NCBI RefSeq assembly: GCF_000024885.1
Contig: NC_013512.1
Location: 248,001 to 312,000, forward strand
DNA: 64,000 bases
Direction: 5' to 3'
Source of the DNA: Sulfurospirillum deleyianum DSM 6946
Lineage (GTDB): Bacteria > Campylobacterota > Campylobacteria > Campylobacterales > Sulfurospirillaceae
Shown: positions 1 to 8,376 of the stretch, one piece after another
How positions within the stretch are numbered: position 1 is the first letter of the stretch
How the letters are laid out: each line of letters starts with the position of its first letter
Notes under the pieces: model-generated
The model's input: only the letters and a program-made list of their open reading frames with translations
The model's database searches: none
What the model was told of the DNA's origin: nothing
Made by a program: the position numbers and the translations under genes

Positions 1-630
1 AAAAGAGTGCTGCAAAGACGAAGCGAAGTGAAGATGGCAGAGTTTGAGTATAACTTAGAACTCTCAAAAGCTCTGTTTAGTGATATCAATTTAGCGTATA
101 AAAAACCGCTTTTGGAGTTTAATGATGCAAAGGCTATTTATGATGATTTTTGTAAAAAGCATCAAATAACTCAACCCATAATAGCTTTTCATGTAGGTTT
201 TGGAGGCTCAAGCGATGCAAATTTGAATCTTGATGAGTATGAAGTGCTTATCCGTGAAGTTATCAAACAAGGCAGATATCAAGTCGTACTTACATTTGGC
301 CCGGATGAAAAAGCTCTTTATGAAACGATGCAAAAGAGACTCGTTGATGTCAATGCCCTTTTTTATCTCTCGATTGAAGGATTGGTTTACTTTGCAAAAT
401 TAGTGAGTCATTTTAAACTCTTTATTTCTACTTCAACCGGAACGTATCATCTCGCTTCGCTGATGGGAACACCGACTATGACATTTTTTGCAGATAATCT
501 TTTTGCAAGTCCTAAAAGGTGGAAGAGCATTGGAGAAGAAAACTTCCAAAAGTATTTTAGTTTACCACGTGATAATGAGAATAAAAAAATAGTGCTAGAA
601 GAGGTCAAAAAGAATTTGGTAGAGCTTTAA
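1..630 (+). CDS. Glycosyltransferase family 9 (heptosyltransferase-like), 5' end outside window
   Basis: C-terminal half of an ADP-heptose:LPS heptosyltransferase-type enzyme. The frame is open back to base 1, so the true start lies upstream and the GTG at 7 is not a credible start. The visible part carries the GT9 C-terminal Rossmann features: a strand followed by HVGFGGSSDANL, then the nucleotide-sugar segment STSTGTYHLASLMGTPTMTF near the end. Family members transfer heptose or a related sugar during lipopolysaccharide core assembly on the cytoplasmic face of the inner membrane. It ends tail to tail with the acyltransferase gene, overlapping it by 4 bases, which suggests the end of a surface-polysaccharide locus. 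The exact sugar cannot be read from this fragment. Confidence 0.85.
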   Translation, partial: KRVLQRRSEVKMAEFEYNLELSKALFSDINLAYKKPLLEFNDAKAIYDDFCKKHQITQPIIAFHVGFGGSSDANLNLDEYEVLIREVIKQGRYQVVLTFGPDEKALYETMQKRLVDVNALFYLSIEGLVYFAKLVSHFKLFISTSTGTYHLASLMGTPTMTFFADNLFASPKRWKSIGEENFQKYFSLPRDNENKKIVLEEVKKNLVEL

Positions 631-1178
631 TGCTCCCAACTGATGCCTTCTTTGACAATTTTTGCGGGGTTACCGGCTGCTATGGCATTGCATGGGATTG
701 ATTTTGTCAAAACAGAGCCTATCCCGATCACAGAGTTTGCTCCGATATGCACACCCTTGAGTATTACTACATTATCGGCTATCCATATTTTATCGCTTAG
801 TATAATATCTTTAGCGCAGTTTATTACCTGTGCGTTCTGAACGATAGGATGCCCATCAGAGGTCATCAGCTTAGCATTTCTACTCAGCATACAATCATCG
901 CCTATTGTTAATGTTATATCTTTTTCTTTTGCAGAGAGATAACATCCATCACCTATAATTGAATTTTTGCCTATTATTATTTGACAATTATCGCCAACTA
1001 TTTCTATAAAAGAACCGTTCATCTTGACACCATTTTTGATATGCAAGGTGTTGTTTGATCCTTTAATGACGACTTTTGTTTTAGATATTTTTATAGTGCC
1101 ATCAACTAATATTTTATTGTTCTGTCCCTTTATTTTGATTTTATTTTTTAATGTTTGAAAAAACGTTAATTGATTCAT
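627..1178 (-). CDS. Left-handed beta-helix acyltransferase (hexapeptide repeat, WbbJ/CatB-like)
   Basis: A 183-residue protein made almost entirely of hexapeptide-type turns (I-G-x-x-S-x-I-G, I-x-x-x-V-x-I), the parallel left-handed beta-helix of O-acetyl- and N-acyltransferases. The C-terminal signature IGANSVIGIGSVLTKSIPCNAIAAGNPAKIVKE is the usual acetyl-CoA-binding end, split here only for reading: key parts are IGANSVIGIGSVLTKS and AAGNPAKIVKE. A candidate catalytic His is in TSDGHPI. Location beside a GT9 gene points to acetylation of a surface sugar. The substrate is not evident. Confidence 0.85.
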   Translation of the reverse strand: MNQLTFFQTLKNKIKIKGQNNKILVDGTIKISKTKVVIKGSNNTLHIKNGVKMNGSFIEIVGDNCQIIIGKNSIIGDGCYLSAKEKDITLTIGDDCMLSRNAKLMTSDGHPIVQNAQVINCAKDIILSDKIWIADNVVILKGVHIGANSVIGIGSVLTKSIPCNAIAAGNPAKIVKEGISWEH

Positions 1179-1416
1179 GTTTGTTCTTTATGTATTAGAT
1201 TTTGTTCACAACCCATTGAAATAAGCGTTTTTAAACATAGCACATCACTTTTGAAACTCTTGATATTTCAAGGGGTCATACAAGAAGTCTAATGTAAAAT
1301 GTCTCTATTTGTCAAGTAAAATATAAAATTAAAAGGCTCAGGTTTCTATTCTTAACGTTTGGCAATTTTAGTATAAGAAGTAAATGCAACTTCCAGAAGA
1401 ACACCTCACATGTAAA

Positions 1417-1451
1417 ACGTAAAAACATAAAATTTTACTATGTTTTTACGT
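1417..1451. promoter_or_regulatory. Perfect 13-bp inverted repeat upstream of the psrA1 promoter
   Basis: Arms ACGTAAAAACATA (1417-1429) and TATGTTTTTACGT (1439-1451) are exact reverse complements around a 9-base loop. No T-run follows on either side beyond the arm itself, so it is a poor intrinsic terminator. It sits about 150 bases upstream of psrA1 in a 419-base gap and may be an operator or a weak terminator for the genes to the left. A degenerate copy of the ACATGT word is directly adjacent (1408-1413). Confidence 0.5.
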
Positions 1452-1530
1452 CACTCATCTACTTCAATTCCCACAAAAAGCCTCTTAGTTTAAAATCAAA
1501 CAAAAAAATATAAATTAAAATTCGTCTTTC

Positions 1531-1552
1531 AAATTTACATAAAATTTACATA
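1531..1552 (+). promoter_or_regulatory. Tandem 11-bp direct repeat at the psrA1 promoter (candidate OmpR-type site)
   Basis: Two exact copies of AAATTTACATA abut each other (1531-1541 and 1542-1552). The 11-base period is one helical turn, the usual layout for dimers of OmpR/PhoB-type response regulators. A -10-like TAAGAT lies at 1560-1565, putting the repeats over the -35 region, where such activators bind. The OmpR-type regulator at 12185-12856 is an obvious but untested candidate. Confidence 0.5.
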
Positions 1553-1559
1553 GCTTTCC

Positions 1560-1590
1560 TAAGATACCACTATCAAATCTTATGAAAAGG
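1560..1590 (+). promoter_or_regulatory. Probable promoter -10 and ribosome binding site of psrA1
   Basis: TAAGAT at 1560-1565 resembles the -10 of epsilonproteobacterial housekeeping promoters. AAAAGG at 1585-1590 precedes the ATG at 1598 with a normal gap. The rest of the gap 1179-1530 is AT-rich, and apart from the inverted repeat and direct repeat I see no gene in it. Confidence 0.45.
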
Positions 1591-1597
1591 ATGAAAG

Positions 1598-3892
1598 ATG
1601 ACTCAAATGCTTAGCCGAAGAGGCTTTCTCAAGCTCTCTTCTACTGCAGCAGCCGTTGCAGGTTTTTCGAGCATCCCTGGAACTTTAGGTGCCATGGATG
1701 AGATCAAAAAACAGTACAAGGGCAACACAAAATTTACACCGAGTATTTGTGAAATGTGTACGAGTTCTTGTACCATCGAAGCACGTGTGGAAGATGGAAA
1801 AGGGATGTTCATTCGTGGCAATCCAAAGGATAAAAGCCGTGGGGGAAAAGTGTGTGCGAGAGGTTCGGCAGGGTTTAATCAGCTTTATGACCCACAACGT
1901 TTAGTCAAACCTATTATGCGTGTGGGCGAGAGAGGTGAGGGAAAGTGGAAAGAGGTCAGTTGGGACGAAGCATACACTTTCATTGCCAAAAAACTCGATG
2001 AAATCAAACAAAAGCATGGTGCGCATACGGTGGCATTTACTGCCCGTAGCGGTTGGACAAAAACATGGTTTCACAACCTCGCACAAGCCTATGGTTCTCA
2101 TAACCTGTTTGGACACGAAGCAACCTGTCCATTAGCGTATGGTATGGCGGCGAAAGATGTCTACAATCACGGAAGTATTGGGCGTGATTTTGCCAAAGCC
2201 AAATACATTATCAACATGGGTCACAATGTTTTTGAAGGGATTGTTATCTCGTATGCTCGTGCGTATATGGATGCCCTTTCTCATGGTGCGAAACTCGTCA
2301 CGTTAGAGCCTAGACTTTCAACCATGGCAGCCAAATCAACCGAATGGCATGCGATTAAACCAGGGCATGATTTGCCATTTGTTTTGGCGTTTATTCATAC
2401 CTTGATTCATGAAAATCTTTACGATAAAAAATTTGTTGAGAAGTATTGTGAAGGGTTTGAGGAGTTAAAAGCTTCTGTTGAACCATATACTCCTGAGAAG
2501 ATGGCTGTTGAGTGTGATATTCCAGCCGATACGATTAAACGCTTAGCCAGAGAGTTTGCAAAAGCGGCTCCAAAAGCGGTTTTTGACTATGGTCACCGTG
2601 TAACATTTACTCCTCAAGAGTTAGAGCTTCGCCGTGCGATGATGATGGTAAATGCTCTTGTGGGTGCTGTGGAGAAAGAGGGTGGATACTATTTGGGTAA
2701 AAGTGCGGATTTTTACAACCAGTTTATCGGTGAGGGTGATCCCAAAGCACCTAAACTTAAAAAACCAAAAATTCCTGCGTATCCAAAAGTGAGTGTTCCT
2801 CGCATTGATAGAATTGGCGAAAAAGACAGTGAATTTTTCTTAGCCAAAAAAGGGGCTGGTATTGTGACGTTGGTGCCACATGCGGCACTTAAAGAGCTTC
2901 CAGGAGTAGGTTACAAAATTCATGGTTGGTTTATTGCCCGTAATAATCCTGTGATGACACAATCGAATATGGAAAATGTCATTAAAGCGCTGAAGGCGAT
3001 GGATTTGGTGGTCGTTCATGACATTCAAGTCTCCGATACGGCATGGTTTGCGGATGTTGTTCTTCCAGATACGACCTATCTTGAAAGAGATGAAGAGTTT
3101 ACCGCCAGTGGTAGCAAAAACCCAAGTTACGGTGTGGGTCGCCAAAAAGTGGTTGAACCCGTAGGCGATGCACGTCCGGGTTGGCGTGTGGCAAAAGAGT
3201 TAGCGGAAAAAATGGGTTTAAGTGCGTACTTCCCATACAAAGACATTGAGGATTATCGTTTGCAACAAGTGGGCGATAATATTGATTTACTCGCCAAACT
3301 CAAAGCCAACGGCAGTGCGAGTTTTGGTGTGCCTCTTTTATTGCAAGATAAAAAAAGTGTTGCAAATTTTGTGAAAAAATTTCCATCTGCCGCGGTGCAT
3401 GTTAATGAGGAAGGCACGATCGATTTTCCTCACAAAATTAAACTCTTTAGTCCCAAACTTGAAGAGGTTTCTAAAAAAGGAGCCCTTAGTTACGAGCCGT
3501 ACAAATACAAAGAGAATGATGAGCTCTATTTTATCAATGGAAAATCAGCCGTTCGTACCAATGGTCATAACGGTAACAATGTGTGGCTTAATAACTTATT
3601 GGATGATGCGGCGGTGTGGATTCATCCAAAAACAGCAGCACGACTGGGCATTAAAAATGGCGATAATATCGAGGTTTATAACAAATACTCTAGCCAAAAA
3701 GGCAAAGCCCTCGTGACCAAAGGGGTTAGAGAAGATACGGTGTTTGCTTACTTTGGATTTGGTCATGTGAGTAAAGAGCTAAAACGTGCCTATGGCAAAG
3801 GTGTTCATAGTAATGCGCTTTATTCGCCACATGTATCGGCTAACTGCGGTATGAACCTGCATGTTGTTGGCGTTAAAGTTAAAAAAGCGTAA
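1598..3892 (+). CDS. psrA: Polysulfide/thiosulfate reductase-type molybdopterin catalytic subunit (first copy)
   Basis: 764 residues, the normal size for PsrA/PhsA of the DMSO-reductase superfamily. The N-terminus has a twin-arginine signal (SRRGFLK at residues 6-12, then a hydrophobic stretch), so the enzyme is exported folded. Cys51, Cys54, Cys58 and Cys86 form the C-x2-C-x3-C-x27-C site for a [4Fe-4S] cluster. Cys177 in [10 protein letters not shown] is the likely molybdenum ligand, as in PsrA. The C-terminal molybdopterin-dinucleotide domain includes the [12 protein letters not shown] and NGHNGNN regions. It reduces polysulfide or thiosulfate with electrons from PsrB/PsrC. Followed after 15 bases by psrB. 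Sequence alone does not separate polysulfide, thiosulfate or a related oxyanion as substrate. Confidence 0.9.
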   Translation: MTQMLSRRGFLKLSSTAAAVAGFSSIPGTLGAMDEIKKQYKGNTKFTPSICEMCTSSCTIEARVEDGKGMFIRGNPKDKSRGGKVCARGSAGFNQLYDPQRLVKPIMRVGERGEGKWKEVSWDEAYTFIAKKLDEIKQKHGAHTVAFTARSGWTKTWFHNLAQAYGSHNLFGHEATCPLAYGMAAKDVYNHGSIGRDFAKAKYIINMGHNVFEGIVISYARAYMDALSHGAKLVTLEPRLSTMAAKSTEWHAIKPGHDLPFVLAFIHTLIHENLYDKKFVEKYCEGFEELKASVEPYTPEKMAVECDIPADTIKRLAREFAKAAPKAVFDYGHRVTFTPQELELRRAMMMVNALVGAVEKEGGYYLGKSADFYNQFIGEGDPKAPKLKKPKIPAYPKVSVPRIDRIGEKDSEFFLAKKGAGIVTLVPHAALKELPGVGYKIHGWFIARNNPVMTQSNMENVIKALKAMDLVVVHDIQVSDTAWFADVVLPDTTYLERDEEFTASGSKNPSYGVGRQKVVEPVGDARPGWRVAKELAEKMGLSAYFPYKDIEDYRLQQVGDNIDLLAKLKANGSASFGVPLLLQDKKSVANFVKKFPSAAVHVNEEGTIDFPHKIKLFSPKLEEVSKKGALSYEPYKYKENDELYFINGKSAVRTNGHNGNNVWLNNLLDDAAVWIHPKTAARLGIKNGDNIEVYNKYSSQKGKALVTKGVREDTVFAYFGFGHVSKELKRAYGKGVHSNALYSPHVSANCGMNLHVVGVKVKKA

Positions 3893-3907
3893 GGGGAGGA
3901 GAGAACA

Positions 3908-4480
3908 ATGGCAAAAAAATATGCAATGGTCCACGACAACAATCTCTGCATCGGCTGTCAAGCGTGCAATGTTGCGTGTAGATCCGAAAATCAACTACCA
4001 GAATCAGTCTATCGTTTGCAAGTGTGGATTAAGCCTGAAGAGTATCCCAATGGAACACTAGGCTACGAATACCACCGCCAATCGTGTGTGCATTGTGAAA
4101 ATACACCGTGTGTCAACGTCTGTCCAACCCACGCTTCGTTTAAAAATGAAGATGGCATCGTGCTTGTAGATGTGGACTTGTGCGTGGGATGTTTGTACTG
4201 TGTGGCAGCCTGTCCGTATCAAGCACGTTACGTAGACCCAGTAACCAAAGCGCCCAATAAATGTACCTTTTGCTACGAATCACGCTTAAGCAGAGGCGAA
4301 GAGCCTGCGTGTGTGACCGTGTGTCCCACAGAAGCGTTGGTATTTGGGGATTTAAATGACCCTCAAAGCAAAATCAACACCGTGCTTTCAGAGCGTGTCA
4401 CGTACCAACAAAAAGAGAGACTTGGAACAAAGCCAAAAATGTTTATTGTACCAAACCATAAAGGAGGGATCAAATCATGA
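3908..4480 (+). CDS. psrB: Four-cluster ferredoxin-type electron transfer subunit (PsrB)
   Basis: 190 residues with four Cys groups typical of the DMSO-reductase B-subunit family. The first is CIGCQACNVAC near residues 14-24, then CVHCENTPCVNVCP, CVGCLYCVAACP, and finally CTFCYES with CVTVCP. These bind four [4Fe-4S] clusters in a chain between PsrC and PsrA. There is no signal peptide; such subunits are exported with the Tat-signal-bearing PsrA. GGAGG-like sequence precedes the ATG. The stop overlaps the psrC start by 4 bases (ATGA), implying coupled translation. Confidence 0.92.
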   Translation: MAKKYAMVHDNNLCIGCQACNVACRSENQLPESVYRLQVWIKPEEYPNGTLGYEYHRQSCVHCENTPCVNVCPTHASFKNEDGIVLVDVDLCVGCLYCVAACPYQARYVDPVTKAPNKCTFCYESRLSRGEEPACVTVCPTEALVFGDLNDPQSKINTVLSERVTYQQKERLGTKPKMFIVPNHKGGIKS

Positions 4481-5442
4481 ATCACATCGCAGGCTCATTA
4501 GAGCAATACTCAACACTTATATGGCATTGGCCGATTGCGGTTTATCTTTTTTTAGCAGGACTCTCTGCGGGTGCGGCGATGACCTCTTTGATGGTAAAAT
4601 GGATAGAAGGTAACAACAAAGCGCCATGGGATGGTTTGATTAAAGCAGGTGCGCTTCTAGCGCCACTGACCATTTGTTTGGGTCTGTTTTTATTGATTTT
4701 TGACTTAACAAGACCGCTTCATTTTTGGAAATTGTTGATTCATTATAACTTTAGCTCGGTGATGACACTGGGTGTTTTAGGCCTTTTTATCTATACGCCA
4801 CTGAGTTTCATTTACGCAGCGATTAAGTTTAAACCGTGGTTGTTTGAAACGGGTCCTTTTGCAGGACTTTTAAAACCGTTTAAAGGCATCATTGACAGTA
4901 TTGGCGACAATCCAGCATGGTTAGAGCGAACCCTTTTCTTGTTTGCGGTTATCATCGGTATCTATACAGGCTTTTTACTCTCAGCCATGTACAGTTATCC
5001 GCTCTTTAACACACCGTTGTTGCCGATTCTTTTTCTCGCTTCTGGGCTTTCATCAGGCGTTGCGGCTTCGATTTTGTTTGGACTTCTCTTTTTCAAATCA
5101 GAGGTCAACCAAAAAAATGCCAAATACCTTTTGGAGCTTGACTTAAGAGTGGTACCGATGGAGTTGTTGCTTTTATTTGCACTCTTTGTGGGTATGTATT
5201 TTCAAGGAGGCGATAAAACACTCGTTGCTATCCAAGCTTTAACCACAGGTGTGTGGGCATATGTCTTCTGGATTGGTGTGATTGGGATTGGTATTGCTAC
5301 GCCTCTTTTAATTGCGGTAACGGCTTTAAGACACCATGCGTACCGTGTAGGTTACATTTTGCTTAATTCCGTAGTCGTACTTGTGGGTGTTGTTTTCTTA
5401 AGACTTTACATTCTCTATGCGGGTCAAACCTTCGTAGGCTAA
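4477..5442 (+). CDS. psrC: NrfD/PsrC-family quinol-oxidising membrane anchor
   Basis: 321 residues with about eight strongly hydrophobic helices, matching the NrfD/PsrC family. The first helix region (WHWPIAVYLFLAGLSAGAAM) is typical of the family. The subunit anchors PsrAB to the periplasmic face and oxidises menaquinol. A second copy at 11213-12181 is clearly related along its whole length. The gene ends 10 bases before a strong terminator, so psrABC is a closed three-gene operon. Confidence 0.92.
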   Translation: MNHIAGSLEQYSTLIWHWPIAVYLFLAGLSAGAAMTSLMVKWIEGNNKAPWDGLIKAGALLAPLTICLGLFLLIFDLTRPLHFWKLLIHYNFSSVMTLGVLGLFIYTPLSFIYAAIKFKPWLFETGPFAGLLKPFKGIIDSIGDNPAWLERTLFLFAVIIGIYTGFLLSAMYSYPLFNTPLLPILFLASGLSSGVAASILFGLLFFKSEVNQKNAKYLLELDLRVVPMELLLLFALFVGMYFQGGDKTLVAIQALTTGVWAYVFWIGVIGIGIATPLLIAVTALRHHAYRVGYILLNSVVVLVGVVFLRLYILYAGQTFVG

Positions 5443-5452
5443 AAAAATAGTC

Positions 5453-5480
5453 AAAAACCCCCAAAATTGGGGGTTTTTTT
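5453..5480 (+). terminator. Intrinsic terminator of psrABC
   Basis: AAAAACCCCC (5453-5462) pairs with GGGGGTTTTT (5469-5478) across a short AATT-rich loop, and a run of T completes a textbook rho-independent terminator immediately after psrC. Confidence 0.92.
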
Positions 5481-5565
5481 TATTGGTAAAATGGTTTTAT
5501 TGTGATAGAATTTCCCATGTATCGCCGCCTTAAAGGAATTACAAAATACTATCTGGGGCATTTTT

Positions 5566-8367
5566 GTGAAATTAATCAACCATACCTATCAAACGCTTGA
5601 GGCGTTAGAAGTCTTTGTTAAAAGTACTTTTAAAGGCGATGAGCACTTACTCATTCAACTTTTTTGTGGTGAAGTCGAACACCATCAACTCTCTTCTGTT
5701 ATCTCCTTTTTAAAATCCTTTTTTTCTAATAGTGTACTCATTGGTGCTAGTACCGCTGGAGAGATAGCTTCTGGAGTGATATATTCGCATTCGATACAAA
5801 TCAGTTTTTGCCATCTTGAAAAATCTCAAGCGAAAGTTTATTATTTTGAGGATGCCAGTTTTGAAAATGGGAAAAAAGCTGCACAGGCACTTTTAGAGGA
5901 TGATACCAAAGTATGCATCGCTTTTTCACACCCTTTTGGAGAAGATGATAGTGAATCTTTTTTAGAAGGATTTAATATGCACGCCTCGCATATTCCTTTA
6001 GCAGGGGGTAATGTTGCGGATAAATTTTTACTTCAAAAAACGTCTATTATCTATGAAAATCAAATCGTAGAACGGGGTATTGTGTTGGTTGGTTTACGTG
6101 GAAAATCTTTACATGTAAATAGTGCGTATTCTTTAGGTTGGACACCTTTAGGTAAAGAGTTTTTAGTAACCAAAGCACACAATAACGCACTCTACGAAAT
6201 TGATGGTGTGCCTGTAAAGTCAATTTATGAGCACTATTTAGGAAGCGGTAGTGTGAAAAAATTTCCTTACAATGCGATGGAATTTCCATTTATGAAAATG
6301 TCTGATGGCATCGAAGTGTATCGTTCTTTAATTGCTCAAAACACAGATGGTTCGTTTCACTATGCAGGGCATCTTATTGTAGGAGATACAATACGTTTTG
6401 CCATTGGAAATGTTGAGGAGATTATGCAAAAAGCCTTACTTTTACAAGAAAAAATGGATGAAAAACCAGTAGAAGCACTTTTTGTCTATTCGTGTAGTGC
6501 ACGACAACTTTTTCTCAAAGAGCATTTAAATTATGAGTGTGAGCTTTTAGAAAATATTGCGCCAACGGCTGGATTTTTTACCTATGGGGAGTTTTTTCAC
6601 TCCAAGCGTAAAAATCAGCTTTTTAATCTTGCTACTACGGTTTTAGGACTCAGTGAATCTGATTTTATGGTGAATCATACGGTGACTAAAACGCCAGAAG
6701 TACACTGTTCAACCCTCAAAGCCCTTACCCATTTAGTCAATACAACTCAGCATGAACTCGATGTTAATGTCAATTTTCTTAATCAGTATAAAAAAATATT
6801 AGACGCATCTTGTATGGTCTCTAAGGTGAGTGTTGATAAGGTGATTACCTATGTCAGTGAGCCTTTTTGTGCCATGGCTGGTTTTTCAAAAGAGGAGATT
6901 TTAGGGCAAAGCCACCGTATTTTTAGACCCAGTGATGCTGACCCTTCTTTGTATGATGATCTTTGGGCAACAATACGTAAAAAAGAGATATGGAAAGGCA
7001 TAACCAAAGGGGTTAATAAAAGTGGGCAAACGCATTATTTGCAAAATACGATTATGCCTATTTTGGATGAAAATGGGGAGATTTTAGAGTATATTTGTGC
7101 GCATTTTGATATCACAGAGTTGGTGCTTAAAGAGAGAATTATTGAGAAGCATTTTAAGGATGAACTCACAGGCTTTGGAAACAGAGAAGCCCTCTTTTAC
7201 CGTTTAAATTTAGACCATCAGCCTAAATTGTTGGTTTTGATTAATTTGGTTGGATTTTCAGAGATCAATGACTATTTGGGCTATGATGTGGGTGATGAGC
7301 TTTTAAAATATGTAGGGCGTTTTTTAGCGACGAGTTTTCATAATTGCAGTGATGTGGTGTTTCGTATCAATGGTGATGAGTTTGCAATTCTTTTATGCGG
7401 TAATGATTTGAAAAATGATGGTATAGATGCATTTATTACTAAAAGTGTCAAAGAGTTAGAGAAAAAAGTTTTCACGATTCACGGATATGAAGTTGTGCTA
7501 AGGCTCAATGTGGGTGTGGCTGAGGGCAGGGATGCTAAAGTGTACATGCGTTCGCACATTGCGCTTAAAGAGGCAAAAAAAGAGAATAAGTTGATACTGT
7601 TTTACCGTGATGAAGATGAGGGATTAAAACAAAAAACCAAACACAATTTATATACGATTCAAAAGATAAAATATGCCATTGAAAATGACCGTATTGTGCC
7701 TTTCTTTCAAGGTATTTATGACAATACACTGCATCAAATCACCAAGTATGAAGTGCTGATGCGTTTGCAAGAAGAGGATGGGAGTTATTTAAGTCCCTAT
7801 CATTTTTTAGAACAGGCGAAGAAAACAAGGTTGTATGAGAAACTGACCAAGATTATGATTCAAAAGGTGTTTGCCTACTTTAAAGATTTGCCGTTTGATT
7901 TTTCAATCAATCTCACCAAAGGCGATATGCTCTCCTCTTCTGTCAAGGAGTCTTTGTTTGAGCATATTAAAAATTTTCAATGTGGGCATCGGGTTATTTT
8001 AGAAATTGTTGAATCTGAGGGTATTGAAAATTTTCATGAGATTATCCATTTTATTTATGAGGCGAAAAAGTTGGGATGTCGCATAGCCATTGATGACTTT
8101 GGAACGGGTTATTCTAATTTTTCGTATCTTATCAAGCTTGATATTGATTTTTTAAAGATAGATGGCTCGTTGATTCGAGATATTCATATCAATGAAGTGA
8201 ATTTTATGATGGTTGATACCATGGTCTCGTTTGCGCATAAAATGGGCTACAAGGTGGTGGCTGAATTTGTCGATAATCCGGAGGTTCAAGCTAAGCTTGA
8301 ATCTTTACATGTAAACTTCTCACAAGGCTATTTGTTTAGTAAACCAATGCCTATGATTGAGCGATAA
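5566..8367 (+). CDS. FIST-PAS-GGDEF-EAL signalling protein (probable c-di-GMP phosphodiesterase)
   Basis: 933 residues, cytoplasmic, no membrane helices. Order: FIST N and C domains (about 1-370, with GASTAGEI at 60-67), PAS (about 410-520), GGDEF (about 530-680), EAL (about 700-930). The GGDEF signature is NGDEF, so cyclase activity is doubtful. In the EAL domain the name motif is EVL, but the metal and catalytic motifs persist: ILEIVESEG, IDDFGTGYS (about 840), LKIDGSLI and QGYLFSKP. A phosphodiesterase is therefore the better guess. FIST domains are thought to bind small ligands such as amino acids. The start is GTG after TGGGG. Only 9 bases separate it from the second psrA, so it is the first gene of that operon. 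Confidence 0.88.
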   Translation: MKLINHTYQTLEALEVFVKSTFKGDEHLLIQLFCGEVEHHQLSSVISFLKSFFSNSVLIGASTAGEIASGVIYSHSIQISFCHLEKSQAKVYYFEDASFENGKKAAQALLEDDTKVCIAFSHPFGEDDSESFLEGFNMHASHIPLAGGNVADKFLLQKTSIIYENQIVERGIVLVGLRGKSLHVNSAYSLGWTPLGKEFLVTKAHNNALYEIDGVPVKSIYEHYLGSGSVKKFPYNAMEFPFMKMSDGIEVYRSLIAQNTDGSFHYAGHLIVGDTIRFAIGNVEEIMQKALLLQEKMDEKPVEALFVYSCSARQLFLKEHLNYECELLENIAPTAGFFTYGEFFHSKRKNQLFNLATTVLGLSESDFMVNHTVTKTPEVHCSTLKALTHLVNTTQHELDVNVNFLNQYKKILDASCMVSKVSVDKVITYVSEPFCAMAGFSKEEILGQSHRIFRPSDADPSLYDDLWATIRKKEIWKGITKGVNKSGQTHYLQNTIMPILDENGEILEYICAHFDITELVLKERIIEKHFKDELTGFGNREALFYRLNLDHQPKLLVLINLVGFSEINDYLGYDVGDELLKYVGRFLATSFHNCSDVVFRINGDEFAILLCGNDLKNDGIDAFITKSVKELEKKVFTIHGYEVVLRLNVGVAEGRDAKVYMRSHIALKEAKKENKLILFYRDEDEGLKQKTKHNLYTIQKIKYAIENDRIVPFFQGIYDNTLHQITKYEVLMRLQEEDGSYLSPYHFLEQAKKTRLYEKLTKIMIQKVFAYFKDLPFDFSINLTKGDMLSSSVKESLFEHIKNFQCGHRVILEIVESEGIENFHEIIHFIYEAKKLGCRIAIDDFGTGYSNFSYLIKLDIDFLKIDGSLIRDIHINEVNFMMVDTMVSFAHKMGYKVVAEFVDNPEVQAKLESLHVNFSQGYLFSKPMPMIER

Positions 8368-8376
8368 AGGGCTTAC

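Noticed and set aside
1531-1552. Short direct repeats as a CRISPR-like array
   Set aside because: Only two 11-base units, no spacers and no cas genes anywhere in the window.
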